IMG/VR virus record: IMGVR_UViG_3300027806_000149
Coordinates: 1-24,526 of that record
Source of the DNA: a virus
Length of the DNA: 24,526 nucleotides
Reading direction: 5' to 3' (one strand)
Shown here: positions 7,909-15,562 of the stretch, one piece after another
Position numbering within the stretch: position 1 is the stretch's first letter
Layout of the letters: each line of letters begins with the position of its first letter
Made by a program: the position numbers and the translations under genes
The notes under the pieces: generated by a model
What the model saw: only the letters and a program-made list of their open reading frames with translations
Database searches by the model: none
Told to the model about the DNA's origin: nothing

Positions 7909-10698
7909 ATGGCCGTCTGTAATCCCTCCAAGTCTGGCATCCTCCATCCGGCACTTCAGCGCGCCCACATGCTGCGCCAATCCCTCGAGGCTACGCGGCG
8001 CAGCGACGACCCCGTGCGCCAGATGTCCACGTGGCAGAGGTGGGGCACCTCCTTCAGCGGCATCGACTCCATCGCCACCACCTGGAAGGAGCTGGTGCCC
8101 TACGTGCGGGCGCTCGAGTCGGGGGAGGAGATCCGCAGCACCCTCAACATGGAATACAGCAAGACCATGCGGAAGGTGGCCGATCTCGATACCGACAAGG
8201 TGCGGTCCCTTACCCGCATCATGGAGGTGGAGGATGCCGAGGGCAGGCTTGCGCAGGAAAATGCTGATGGCAGCGCCACCATCACCGCCCAGAAGGATCA
8301 CGTGGGGGTAAAGAAGGGGGAGACCGTCACCCTCCCCAAGGCCCTCAACGAGACCCGCAAGGAGATGCGCGAAGTCATTGACTCCATCTACTCGCGCATG
8401 ATAGATGCCACCAAGGCCGCCATGGGGTATGGGCCCAACGATACTCCCAGCAAGGAGGACGCCAAGCTCCTTGCCCTCATGGAGAACTTCCGCAAGGAAG
8501 GCTACATCCCCCACATCCGCGTGGGGCGGTGGGCCCTGCAGTACACCCTCGGGGGCCAGAAATACTTCGAGAGCTACGGCTTCGATGTCCGTAGGGGATT
8601 CAAGGGAAGCGGGCGCAACATCGCGGAGGAGCGCAAGAAGGAGCTGGAGAAGCAGGGGGCGCAAGTCTCCAATGTCCTGGACATGCAGGCTCGCTCCAGC
8701 ATGCTCCAGAAGTACCTGCCCACCCTCAACACCCTCTCGAAGATGGATCTCCTCTTCCAGAGCATCCTCACCCCCAAGAACAAGGGGGCGGCCCAGGAGG
8801 TCAAGGAGATCATTGATCAGTTGCGCAAGGAGGCCCAGGCCCCCAATGCGCGCCTGCGCAAGCGCGACGACATCAAGGGGTGGCTGCGCCCCGACAACTA
8901 CGACACGTACCTGCGCAGCGTCTTCTCGCCCTTCGTAGCCTCCACCAGCGACTGGATCGCCAACAAGGCCACCGAGCCTACGCGCCAGCAGGCCATCTCC
9001 TCCATCAAGGATGACAACGTCCGCCAGATCGCGGAGAACCAGGAGGAGTACCTCCACAGCGACGAGTCGAAGATTGCCCAGATGAAGAGCCTGGCCTTCT
9101 TCTACACGCTGGGGGGCAACCTGTCCTCGTCCCTCGTCAACTTCACCCAGCTTCCCCACACTGCCCTCCCCTTCCTGGGTGGTGCCGGGGGTGCTGGCAG
9201 GGCAGCGGCGGCCCTCGTCAAGGCGGTGCGCGACATCTCCGGGGGTGGGCGCGCCACCATGGATCCCGACCGCGTCTTCGACATCGACAAGATGAACATC
9301 TCCCAGGACGAGAAGCAATTCCTCAAGGAGATGTACAATAGGGGCGTGGCCGAGGCCCTCCTCACCCGCGACCAGGCTCCAGCCTACATGAGCAAGAGCC
9401 AGATCAAGGAAGTCTATGCGGTGGGCCAGGTCCTTGGCCGCATCATGGAGGCGTCCTCCCTCGCCTTCACCATGGTGGAGCAGGTCAACCGTCTCAGCAC
9501 GGGGCTCGCCGCCTACCGCATGGCGAAGGACCAGAAGACCCTCGAGAGCTTCCAGCGGATGGCGGCCAACGTCAACCAGGAAGTGAAGGACCCCACCGAA
9601 GCTGCCATCTTCGCCGTCAAGGAGACGCAGTTCGTCACCTCCAAGCCCTTCCGCGCCCGCGCCATGCACGGGATGCTGGGCGGCGTGGGCCTCCAGTTCA
9701 TGGCCTTCCCCATCAAGATGCTGGGGTTCTTCCGCCGCGCCTTCAAATACTATGGGGGCGGCAAGCTCCTCGAGACCCCCGAGGGCAAGAAGATGTCGAG
9801 CCTGCTGGTGCTGGGCATCTTCGCCACGTCGGGGATCTGGGGCCTCCCCTTCATGGTTCCCGCCACCGAACTGTTCGACTTCCTCACGAAGCACCTGGGC
9901 AAGGAGCTGGGCATGACGCCCACCGCCACCAAGGTGTACCTGCGCGAACTCCTCAAGGATGTCTACAAGGAGCTGCCCATCCTCAATGCTGCGGGGACCC
10001 CCGCAGAGCTGGCGGACATGACCATCAACGGGCCGTTCCGCGCCACTGGGGTGGACATCTCGAAGAGGACGGCCCTCGACATCGTCAACTTCAATCCGCT
10101 CTCCTTCGACATCTTCAACTTTGGTCCCCTCGGCGGGGCAGTCTTCGGGGGCATCCGAGACTTCTTCGCCTATCGCAGCAAGGGGGAGGACCTCATGGCC
10201 ATCGCCTCCCTCATGCCCATCGCGGTGCGCAACATCGCCCGCTCCTACACCATGCAGGAATCCGGCTACATCAGCCCGGGCAAGATGGAGCCCGCCCTCC
10301 CCGCCAAGGAAGTGAGCGAGCCGGGGGATGTCCTGCGCGTGGCGGTGGGCTTCACTCCCACCAAGGTGGCAAGGGCCCGCGAAGCCCTCGAGGAAACCAA
10401 GCAGTTGCAGGAGAGGACCGACGACATCCGCAAGTCCTACAGCGACCGCATCGCCACCGCCATCATCAAGTACCGCAATACGGGAGACTCCGAGCATATG
10501 GCGGAGGCCCAGCGCCTGCGCAACGAGGTCATGGAGAGGGACGTGGGCAAGTCTCCCCAGGATCGCATCGTGCGCGACGGCGAGTCCTTCAACTCCTCCA
10601 TCGCGGAGAAGGTGCGGGCGGGCATGCGCCCCCAGAGTGGCGACGCGGTATCCCCGCAGTTCCGCTCCTACTACCGGGAGCGAGTCAAGGGCGAGTGA
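7909..10698 (+). CDS. Second large internal (ejection-type) virion protein, 929 aa
   Basis: Starts at ATG 7909 (or GTG 7906) right after the stop of the previous gene and in the same reading frame. The N-terminal ~390 residues are helical and charged. Hydrophobic, possibly membrane-active stretches lie at about 394-441 (starts SLAFFYTLGGNLSSSLVNF), 589-608 (MLGGVGLQFMAFPIKMLGFF), 630-656 (SSLLVLGIFATSGIWGLPFM) and 734-752 (rich in Gly and Phe). The 'GNlSSslVNftQlP' element followed by 'fvtskpfRarAm...G..G....F' resembles the C-terminal part of large polyvalent or ejected phage proteins (PLxRFG / LPD type in my recollection). The C-terminal ~120 residues are again charged helices. No catalytic residues recognised. 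With the upstream 1193-aa protein it probably forms the trans-envelope DNA-ejection apparatus. Confidence 0.78.
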   Translation: MAVCNPSKSGILHPALQRAHMLRQSLEATRRSDDPVRQMSTWQRWGTSFSGIDSIATTWKELVPYVRALESGEEIRSTLNMEYSKTMRKVADLDTDKVRSLTRIMEVEDAEGRLAQENADGSATITAQKDHVGVKKGETVTLPKALNETRKEMREVIDSIYSRMIDATKAAMGYGPNDTPSKEDAKLLALMENFRKEGYIPHIRVGRWALQYTLGGQKYFESYGFDVRRGFKGSGRNIAEERKKELEKQGAQVSNVLDMQARSSMLQKYLPTLNTLSKMDLLFQSILTPKNKGAAQEVKEIIDQLRKEAQAPNARLRKRDDIKGWLRPDNYDTYLRSVFSPFVASTSDWIANKATEPTRQQAISSIKDDNVRQIAENQEEYLHSDESKIAQMKSLAFFYTLGGNLSSSLVNFTQLPHTALPFLGGAGGAGRAAAALVKAVRDISGGGRATMDPDRVFDIDKMNISQDEKQFLKEMYNRGVAEALLTRDQAPAYMSKSQIKEVYAVGQVLGRIMEASSLAFTMVEQVNRLSTGLAAYRMAKDQKTLESFQRMAANVNQEVKDPTEAAIFAVKETQFVTSKPFRARAMHGMLGGVGLQFMAFPIKMLGFFRRAFKYYGGGKLLETPEGKKMSSLLVLGIFATSGIWGLPFMVPATELFDFLTKHLGKELGMTPTATKVYLRELLKDVYKELPILNAAGTPAELADMTINGPFRATGVDISKRTALDIVNFNPLSFDIFNFGPLGGAVFGGIRDFFAYRSKGEDLMAIASLMPIAVRNIARSYTMQESGYISPGKMEPALPAKEVSEPGDVLRVAVGFTPTKVARAREALEETKQLQERTDDIRKSYSDRIATAIIKYRNTGDSEHMAEAQRLRNEVMERDVGKSPQDRIVRDGESFNSSIAEKVRAGMRPQSGDAVSPQFRSYYRERVKGE

Positions 10699-10714
10699 AA
10701 TTTGTTGCAGGGTA

Positions 10715-10739
10715 GCCCCACTCCATCCTAGAATGGGGC
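10715..10739 (+). promoter_or_regulatory. Stem-loop just upstream of the glycosyltransferase start
   Basis: GCCCCA at 10715-10720 pairs with TGGGGC at 10734-10739, immediately before the ATG at 10740. An alternative stem pairs CTCCAT (10721-10726) with ATGGGG (10733-10738), leaving a six-base loop. It lies in one of the few real gaps in the + strand block (10699-10739). There is no T tract, so it is not a classical terminator. A TAGAAT at 10729-10734 could be a -10 element, but no well-spaced -35 is present. It could mask the start of the glycosylation genes or stabilise mRNA; this is inference. Confidence 0.35.
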
Positions 10740-11501
10740 ATGCTGCACATCTTCATTGGCTATGACTCTAGGGAGGACATCGCCTACAAGGTAGCCGCGC
10801 ATAGCATCAAGCGGCATTGTAGCGTCCCCTGTGTCATCACCCCCCTCAAGCTTGATAGCTTCAAGGCTGCAGGGAAGTATTGGCGCACATCGTACAGGGA
10901 AGGCAACCAGATGATCGACGTGGCGGACGGCAAGCCGTTCTCCACGGAGTTCTCCTTCTCGCGCTTCCTCGTGCCTCACATTGCGGGGAGGCATGACATA
11001 CGAGATCTTGTCGTTTTCGTAGACTGCGACTTTCTCTTCTTCGATGACATCAAGAAGATGCTCCAGTTCTGCGATCCCGATGTGGCGGTCTCGGTGGTGA
11101 AGCACCAGTTTGTCCCCAAAGAAACCGTCAAGATGGACGGGGTTGCGCAGACGCAGTACCAGCGTAAACTGTGGTCCTCCCTCATGGTTCTGAATCCCCT
11201 GCACCCCGACTGCCGGAAGCTGGACCTCGAAGCTGTCAACACCAAGAAGGGGTCGTACCTCCACGGCTTCGAGTGGACGGACAGTATCGGTGAGATTGAC
11301 GAGACCTGGAACTGGCTTCCATATCACAGTCCCACCACGCGCTACTCCTACGAGAGCCCGAAGGCTGTGCATTTCACTGACGGTGGGCCCTGGTTCTCCG
11401 GCTACAAGGATGTCCCCTATGCCGCCGCATGGAATGCGGAGAAGGCCTTGGTGGAACATGAGTTCTTCAACTGGCAACATGTGGTGGACCTCTACAAATG
11501 A
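10740..11501 (+). CDS. GT-A fold glycosyltransferase (GT8-like)
   Basis: 253 aa, ATG at 10740. The N-terminus, MLHIFIGYDSREDIAYKVAA, matches the opening of GT8-like phage and bacterial glycosyltransferases ('ifIGyDsrE..Ay.v...Si'). The nucleotide-sugar and metal-binding DxD motif is VVFVDCDFLFFDD with Asp95 and Asp97, preceded by a FSRFLVP helix as expected in the family. Length is close to the minimal catalytic domain, and there is no signal peptide or membrane helix, so it should act in the cytoplasm. The donor sugar and acceptor are not predictable. It overlaps the following glycosyltransferase fusion by four bases (ATGA), so the two are coupled and likely act on the same target, either a virion protein or host glycan. 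Confidence 0.82.
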   Translation: MLHIFIGYDSREDIAYKVAAHSIKRHCSVPCVITPLKLDSFKAAGKYWRTSYREGNQMIDVADGKPFSTEFSFSRFLVPHIAGRHDIRDLVVFVDCDFLFFDDIKKMLQFCDPDVAVSVVKHQFVPKETVKMDGVAQTQYQRKLWSSLMVLNPLHPDCRKLDLEAVNTKKGSYLHGFEWTDSIGEIDETWNWLPYHSPTTRYSYESPKAVHFTDGGPWFSGYKDVPYAAAWNAEKALVEHEFFNWQHVVDLYK

Positions 11502-13657
11502 GAATCGTTACATCATGGGGGCCGAAGGGCTGGGACCTTTACGGCAAGAACTTCATCGAGTCCACGCGCCTGTGGGACCCCGGTATCTCCCTCACCGTCT
11601 ACGTGGACGGGATGGATCCGGGCGCAGTGTCAGGCCCCCGACCCGTCACTGTCAAGAGGCTTGAGGAGGTGGAAGGTTTCACCGCCTTCCGCACCGCGAA
11701 CGCGGACAAGAATGGGGAAACCCCCGAGGGCTACAACTACCGACTGGACGCCCTGAAGTTCTGCGCCAAGGTCTTCGCCCTCCACGATGCCGCCCTCGAC
11801 CCCGAGCCCTTCGTGTGGCTCGACGGGGATGTCATCACCACCAAGCCCCTCACCCTGGAGTGGCTGCAGGGAATGTGCCGAGGCCAGGTCACCCACCTCG
11901 GCCGCAAGGGCATCAACTACAGCGAGACCGGCTTCATCTACTTCGCAGGTAACGAGGCTCGCACACTCATCGCTGACATGTACGACCTCTACATGACCGG
12001 GGAGATCTTCAACTACAGCGAGTGGACCGACGCCTTCATCTTCGAGCGCGTCCTCCAGATGCACAAGCTGCACGGACTCGAGGCCGTCAACCTCGTGGAC
12101 CCCGACTACGTGGGGCTCGATGCCTTCGAGAACAGCCCACTCAAGGAGGTCTTCACCCACCTCAAGGGCGCTCGAAAGAACAAGGTGGTGGCCGGTCTCA
12201 AGACCCGCTACGACCAGCTCCTCGCCCTCGTGCAGCACTACATGCCCCAGGTGATCCTCGAGACCGGGACGTGGAACGGGGACCGTGCCGTGCAGATGGC
12301 GCAGGTTGCGCTGGGGAAATGGGACCACGTTGTCTACCACGGCTATGACCTCTTCGAGGATGCCTCGGCTGAGAGCGACGCCAAGGAACACAACATCAAG
12401 AAGCACCACAGCCTCGAGGAAGTCAAGGGGAAGCTGCAGGCCTTTGCCGACGCCATGCGCGCCAAGGGCAAGCACTTCGAGTTCCATCTCACCAAAGGTG
12501 ACACCAAGGATACTCTCAAGGAGGTGCCCGTCTCGGATTTCGCGTGGCTCGACGGGGGGCACAGCGACGCCACCATCGCGCACGACTGGGAGATGTGCAA
12601 GCCCATTCCGGTGGTGGTCTTCGATGACTACTACACTGCAGACGCCGAGGGCAGGATCCCCGAGTTCCGTGGGGTCGAAAAGGTCTTTGCCGCTATCCCC
12701 CGCGCCAAGAAGCTCTACGTGAGCAAGGATGCGGTGGTGGGCGGGGGCATCGTCAACATTGCCGCCGTGGGTGACGGGCTCCCCGATCTCCCCGATGCTG
12801 GCATGGGCGCGGTGCCCATCAAGGTGACGGCCCAGGACTGCATGCCCAAGGATCACATCGTGGGCAACGTGCAGGAGAACCTGACCCTCCTGCGGAAGTG
12901 GGTGGGCAAGGCTCGCCCCCATGACCGCAGCCTGGTCATCGTCTCGGCGGGCCCCAGCATCCACCGGATGAAGGACAAGATCATCAAGATGTGGAAGGAG
13001 GGTGCGGACATCGCGGTGGTGAAGCACTCCCTCCCCACCGTGGTGGGCTGGGGCGTTGACCCCGAGTACCTCATCCTGCTGGACCCGCGCCCCGTCGAGG
13101 GCATCAGCACCCATGGGGTGCGCCGCTCCGATCTCCTCGAGGATATCCCACCCTCCACGAAGGTGCTGGTGGCCTCGATGTCGGACCCCTCGGTGACGCG
13201 CCACATCCTGGGCAGGACGAAGAACGTGTGGGGCTGGCATGCCATGACGCAGGCCCTCCTCAAGAGCGAGGTGTTCCCCGTGGACTCCCTCCTCATCAAT
13301 GGGGGTACGTGCGCTGCGTGGCGCATGGTGAGCGTGGGCCAGGCCCTGGGCTACCGTGAGTACCACCTCTTCGGCTTCGACTTCTGCTACCCCGAGGGGC
13401 AGATCGACAAGGCCGCGAAGGACGAGCAGGGCCGCCCCAAGTACATGCAGGTGACGGTGGGCAAGGGAGGCCCCCGCTTCTGGAGTACGGGGGAGCTGAT
13501 CGCAGCCTCGCAGGACGCCCAGTACTTCTTCGAGAATGCGAAGATGATGGGGATCCGCATCTACTGCCACGGGGAGGGAATGGGTCCCGCCATCTGGCGC
13601 GCCATCCTGGGCGGCAAGCAGCAGGAACTGCCCACCCTCAAGGAGATCTTCAAGTGA
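11498..13657 (+). CDS. Three-module fusion: glycosyltransferase + methyltransferase-like + DUF115 (Maf-like)
   Basis: 719 aa from the ATG at 11498. Module 1 (about 1-215) is a GT-A-like glycosyltransferase with FVWLDGDVITTKPL carrying a DGD motif at 109-111. Module 2 (about 230-430) looks like a class I SAM methyltransferase of the Methyltransf_24 type: glycine motif VILETGTWNGDRAVQMA from residue 252, and DFAWLDGGHSD at 347-357. Module 3 (about 470-710) matches DUF115 as I know it from MptE-like and flagellin glycosylation Maf proteins: SLVIVSAGPSIHRM from 478, YLILLDPRP near 529, and LINGGTCAAWRMVSVGQALG near 597. DUF115 is linked to nonulosonate or flagellin glycosylation and to pterin pyrophosphorylation. 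The combination suggests building or transferring a methylated glycan, possibly onto phage tail or capsid proteins. No membrane segments. It overlaps the downstream gene by GTGA. Confidence 0.78.
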   Translation: MRIVTSWGPKGWDLYGKNFIESTRLWDPGISLTVYVDGMDPGAVSGPRPVTVKRLEEVEGFTAFRTANADKNGETPEGYNYRLDALKFCAKVFALHDAALDPEPFVWLDGDVITTKPLTLEWLQGMCRGQVTHLGRKGINYSETGFIYFAGNEARTLIADMYDLYMTGEIFNYSEWTDAFIFERVLQMHKLHGLEAVNLVDPDYVGLDAFENSPLKEVFTHLKGARKNKVVAGLKTRYDQLLALVQHYMPQVILETGTWNGDRAVQMAQVALGKWDHVVYHGYDLFEDASAESDAKEHNIKKHHSLEEVKGKLQAFADAMRAKGKHFEFHLTKGDTKDTLKEVPVSDFAWLDGGHSDATIAHDWEMCKPIPVVVFDDYYTADAEGRIPEFRGVEKVFAAIPRAKKLYVSKDAVVGGGIVNIAAVGDGLPDLPDAGMGAVPIKVTAQDCMPKDHIVGNVQENLTLLRKWVGKARPHDRSLVIVSAGPSIHRMKDKIIKMWKEGADIAVVKHSLPTVVGWGVDPEYLILLDPRPVEGISTHGVRRSDLLEDIPPSTKVLVASMSDPSVTRHILGRTKNVWGWHAMTQALLKSEVFPVDSLLINGGTCAAWRMVSVGQALGYREYHLFGFDFCYPEGQIDKAAKDEQGRPKYMQVTVGKGGPRFWSTGELIAASQDAQYFFENAKMMGIRIYCHGEGMGPAIWRAILGGKQQELPTLKEIFK

Positions 13658-14400
13658 ACATCCTTGTCCTCCCCGACTCCCACGCCAGGCCGGGGGTCAA
13701 TCCCCGCCGCTTCCGCTGGCTCCTCCAGTACCTGAAGGATACTTCCCCCGACATGCTCCTGTGCCTGGGGGATCTGGCCGACATGCCCTCCCTCAGCAGC
13801 TACGATGGGAGTTCCCTCACGGGGAGCGGGAAGCGCAAGGCCTCCTTCGATGGGCGCACCGTGGCTGCCGACATCGAGGCTGCCAACGTGGCCCTCCGCA
13901 TCATGGGGGAGTGGAAGGGCAAGAAGGTCTTCCTCATGGGGAATCATGAGGCCCGCATCGACCGCGCCCTCGACAACGTCCCCGAGCTGCAGGGTACCCT
14001 CGGCACATCCAACCTCTTCCTGCAGGGGTGGGAGGTAGTCCACTTCCTCGAGGAGTACGAGGTGAAGGGGATGGCGGCCTCCCACTACTTCGTCACGGGC
14101 GTGATGGGGAAGAGCGTGGGTGGGGAGTACCCGGCGGCCACCCTCCTCAAGAAGCAGTACCGCTCCTGCATCATGGGCCACTCCCACATCTGGGACGTGG
14201 CGGTGCGCAAGGGCAAGCACAAGATGATGGGGCTGGTGGCCGGGTGCTATCTTGACCCCCAGCAAAAAGAAGGGTATGCTGGACCTGCCCAGGGTATGTG
14301 GACTTCCGGCCTGACCCTGCTCAAGGGCGTGTCCGGGGGGTTCCCCCAGGATGGCTGGGAGTTCATCAGCACCCGCAGCTTGGAGCAGGCATATGGCTAA
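13654..14400 (+). CDS. Calcineurin-like metallophosphoesterase
   Basis: 248 aa starting at GTG 13654, which overlaps the previous stop (GTGA at 13654-13657); no better start is visible. The full set of family metal-binding motifs is present: D8-S-H10 (LVLPDSH), G39-D40 (LLCLGDLAD), G96-N97-H98-E99 (FLMGNHEARID) and G175-H176-S177-H178 (IMGHSHIWD). It is therefore probably an active di-metal phosphoesterase acting in the cytoplasm. The substrate could be nucleic acid, a cyclic nucleotide or a phospho-sugar; phage members are often annotated as DNA repair-like but the sequence does not decide this. Its position after the glycosyltransferase fusion could also suit sugar-nucleotide processing. 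Confidence 0.88.
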   Translation: MNILVLPDSHARPGVNPRRFRWLLQYLKDTSPDMLLCLGDLADMPSLSSYDGSSLTGSGKRKASFDGRTVAADIEAANVALRIMGEWKGKKVFLMGNHEARIDRALDNVPELQGTLGTSNLFLQGWEVVHFLEEYEVKGMAASHYFVTGVMGKSVGGEYPAATLLKKQYRSCIMGHSHIWDVAVRKGKHKMMGLVAGCYLDPQQKEGYAGPAQGMWTSGLTLLKGVSGGFPQDGWEFISTRSLEQAYG

Positions 14401-14650
14401 GACACCCGCGTGGCAGCGCGCCGAAGGCAAGAACCCCAAGGGGGGTCTCAACGAGAAGGGCCGCGCCGCCTACAACAGGGCCAACCCTGGCAAGCCCGGT
14501 CTCAAGGCACCGCAGCCCGAGGGTGGTCCCCGCCGCGATAGCTTCTGTGCCCGCATGAAGGGGTTAAAGAAGAAGTTAACCTCCTCAAAGACAGCAAACG
14601 ATCCTAATTCCAGAGTCAATAAATCTTTGAGGGCATGGCGGTGCAATTGA
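14393..14650 (+). CDS. Small basic phage protein, DUF6321-like
   Basis: 85 aa from ATG 14393, overlapping the end of the phosphoesterase by eight bases; an upstream in-frame ATG at 14351 lies inside that gene. Key stretches: AKTPAWQRAEGKNPKGGLN, GRAAYNRANPGKPGLKAP, and RDSFCARMKGLKKKLTSS followed by KTANDPNSRVNKSLRAWRC. This matches my memory of DUF6321 ('spAWqRkEGkNp.GGLn.kGraSy...SFCaRM.GmkkKlTs.kta.DP.SRiNkaLRkW.C'), a common small protein of aquatic phages with unknown function. The high Lys/Arg content suggests nucleic-acid association or a packaged protein. Codon use in the last third turns AT-rich compared with neighbours. Confidence 0.85.
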   Translation: MAKTPAWQRAEGKNPKGGLNEKGRAAYNRANPGKPGLKAPQPEGGPRRDSFCARMKGLKKKLTSSKTANDPNSRVNKSLRAWRCN

Positions 14651-14739
14651 AGAGAGATTGGGGACCTACCCCCAAGACTCCAAACGTCGAAGGAAAGTTT
14701 CGTTGCAGTAGTTGCAAGAAAGTGGAACTGCTGACATGA
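14635..14739 (+). CDS. Tiny 34-aa protein with one CxxC zinc-knuckle-like pair
   Basis: ATG at 14635 inside the end of the DUF6321-like gene; the stop at 14737-14739 overlaps the next start (ATGA). The peptide has a KRDWGPTPKTP segment and then GKFRCSSCKKVELLT. The single C-x2-C pair resembles half of a zinc ribbon, so it could bind metal as a dimer or with a partner. The exact overlap at both ends supports a real gene. Its region (about 14570-14740) is clearly richer in A/T than the surrounding operon. Function unknown. Confidence 0.6.
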   Translation: MAVQLKRDWGPTPKTPNVEGKFRCSSCKKVELLT

Positions 14740-14903
14740 AGTCCACCCCCAAGAACCCTAAGCTTTGGGCTGCCACGAAGGCTGCCGCCAAGCAGAAGTT
14801 CGATGTGTACCCCAGCGCCTATGCCAATGCGTGGGCCGCCAAGGAGTACAAGAAGAAGGGCGGGAGCTGGGGAGGCGCGGATAATCGCGTGAAGAAGAAG
14901 TGA
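14736..14903 (+). CDS. Tiny basic phage protein, 55 aa
   Basis: Starts at ATG 14736 in an ATGA overlap and ends in a GTGA overlap with the next gene; an upstream in-frame ATG at 14712 lies within the previous small gene. Sequence features: NPKLWAATKAAAKQKFDVYP, then SAYANAWAAKEYKKKGGSW. The pattern 'P.lW..ak..ak.kF.vyPSAYAN.wA.k.YKkkGG.W' recurs in small proteins of many environmental phages, usually beside the family encoded next. Lys makes up more than a fifth of the residues. No enzymatic motif; a DNA-binding or virion-packaged role is possible but unproven. Confidence 0.78.
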   Translation: MKSTPKNPKLWAATKAAAKQKFDVYPSAYANAWAAKEYKKKGGSWGGADNRVKKK

Positions 14904-15124
14904 AGGGCGGCCTCGGCAAGTGGTTCGGTGAGAAGTGGGTTGACGTAAAGACGGGCAAGGCCTGCGGCCGGAGTGGGGCCGAGAAGTCCCGGGGCTACCC
15001 CGCCTGCCGTCCCGCTGCCGCCGCAGCCAAGATGTCTCCCTCGCAGAAGGCCACCATGGCCCGCAAGAAGACTGGTCCTGCCAGGAAGAGCTGGCCCGTG
15101 AGCCCCTCCGGGGAAAGGAAGTAA
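14900..15124 (+). CDS. Small basic phage protein, 74 aa (DUF5872-like as recalled)
   Basis: Starts at GTG 14900, overlapping the previous stop as GTGA. It contains GLGKWFGEKWVDVKTGKACG, then KSRGYPACRP, MSPSQKATMARKKTGPARK and a terminal SPSGERK. 'GlgkWf.EkWVDvktGK.CGR....K..YPaCRP' is a recognisable small-protein family of phages and some bacteria, which I recall as DUF5872, though the number is not certain. It has two conserved-looking cysteines and is strongly basic. It usually accompanies the 'PSAYAN' protein encoded just upstream. Function unknown. One base separates it from the holin start. Confidence 0.8.
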   Translation: MKGGLGKWFGEKWVDVKTGKACGRSGAEKSRGYPACRPAAAAAKMSPSQKATMARKKTGPARKSWPVSPSGERK

Positions 15125-15125
15125 G

Positions 15126-15521
15126 ATGCTGCCCCTCGTCACTGCCCTGCTCCCCATGCTGGGGGGCCTCCTCGACAAGCTGATCCCCGACAAGTCGCAG
15201 GCTGAGAAGGCCAAGGCCGAGATGCAGGTGCGCCTCCTCGAGATGGCGCAGCAGGGTGACCTCGCCCAGATCGAGTTGAACAAGGTGGAGGCAGGGAGCG
15301 ACGGCATCTTCAAGGGCGGGTGGCGTCCCTTCATCGGCTGGGTATGTGGTGCTGCCCTCGCCTACCAGTTCCTCGCGCGGCCCCTCCTCCCGTGGGTGCT
15401 GGGTGCTGCCGGGGTGCAGGTGCCCCCGATGCCCGGCCTTGATGGGATGCTGTGGGAGTTGGTCTTCGCCATGCTGGGCATGGGCGGCCTGCGCAGCCTC
15501 GACAAGCGTCTAGCCTCTTAA
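15126..15521 (+). CDS. Holin, 3-TM type
   Basis: 131 aa from ATG 15126 with a good ribosome site (AGGA at 15115-15118 region, about seven bases upstream). A hydrophobic N-terminal segment is at 2-20 (LPLVTALLPMLGGLLDKLI). A charged helix follows (22-55). KGGWRPFIGWVCGAALAYQF at 63-82 then opens a second hydrophobic region to about 92, and a third lies at 106-122 (DGMLWELVFAMLGMGGL). The 'GWRPfiGWvcg.al.Y.f...P' signature is characteristic of the holin_3TM family. It should form lesions in the inner membrane that release the endolysin encoded 41 bases downstream. Confidence 0.85.
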   Translation: MLPLVTALLPMLGGLLDKLIPDKSQAEKAKAEMQVRLLEMAQQGDLAQIELNKVEAGSDGIFKGGWRPFIGWVCGAALAYQFLARPLLPWVLGAAGVQVPPMPGLDGMLWELVFAMLGMGGLRSLDKRLAS

Positions 15522-15562
15522 CACGTTCCCCCGACACGTACAGAAATCGAGGATCTCTTAAC

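Noticed and set aside
7678-10497. 939-aa open frame on the - strand opposite the second giant virion gene
   Set aside because: Same antisense-shadow signature; no ribosome site or operon continuity on that strand.
10702-10734. Sigma70-like promoter (TTGTTG or TTGCAG with TAGAAT) before the glycosyltransferase
   Set aside because: TTGTTG is 21 bases from TAGAAT, too far; TTGCAG has 18-base spacing but only three consensus bases. Not strong enough to annotate.
11630-13570. 646-aa open frame on the - strand opposite the glycosyltransferase fusion
   Set aside because: The + strand frame contains DGD, methyltransferase and DUF115 motifs; the antisense frame is His/Val/Leu-rich without any.
14560-14583. 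Inverted repeat around GGTTAA/TTAACC as a possible terminator
   Set aside because: It sits inside the DUF6321-like coding sequence, has no T tract, and the operon clearly continues.
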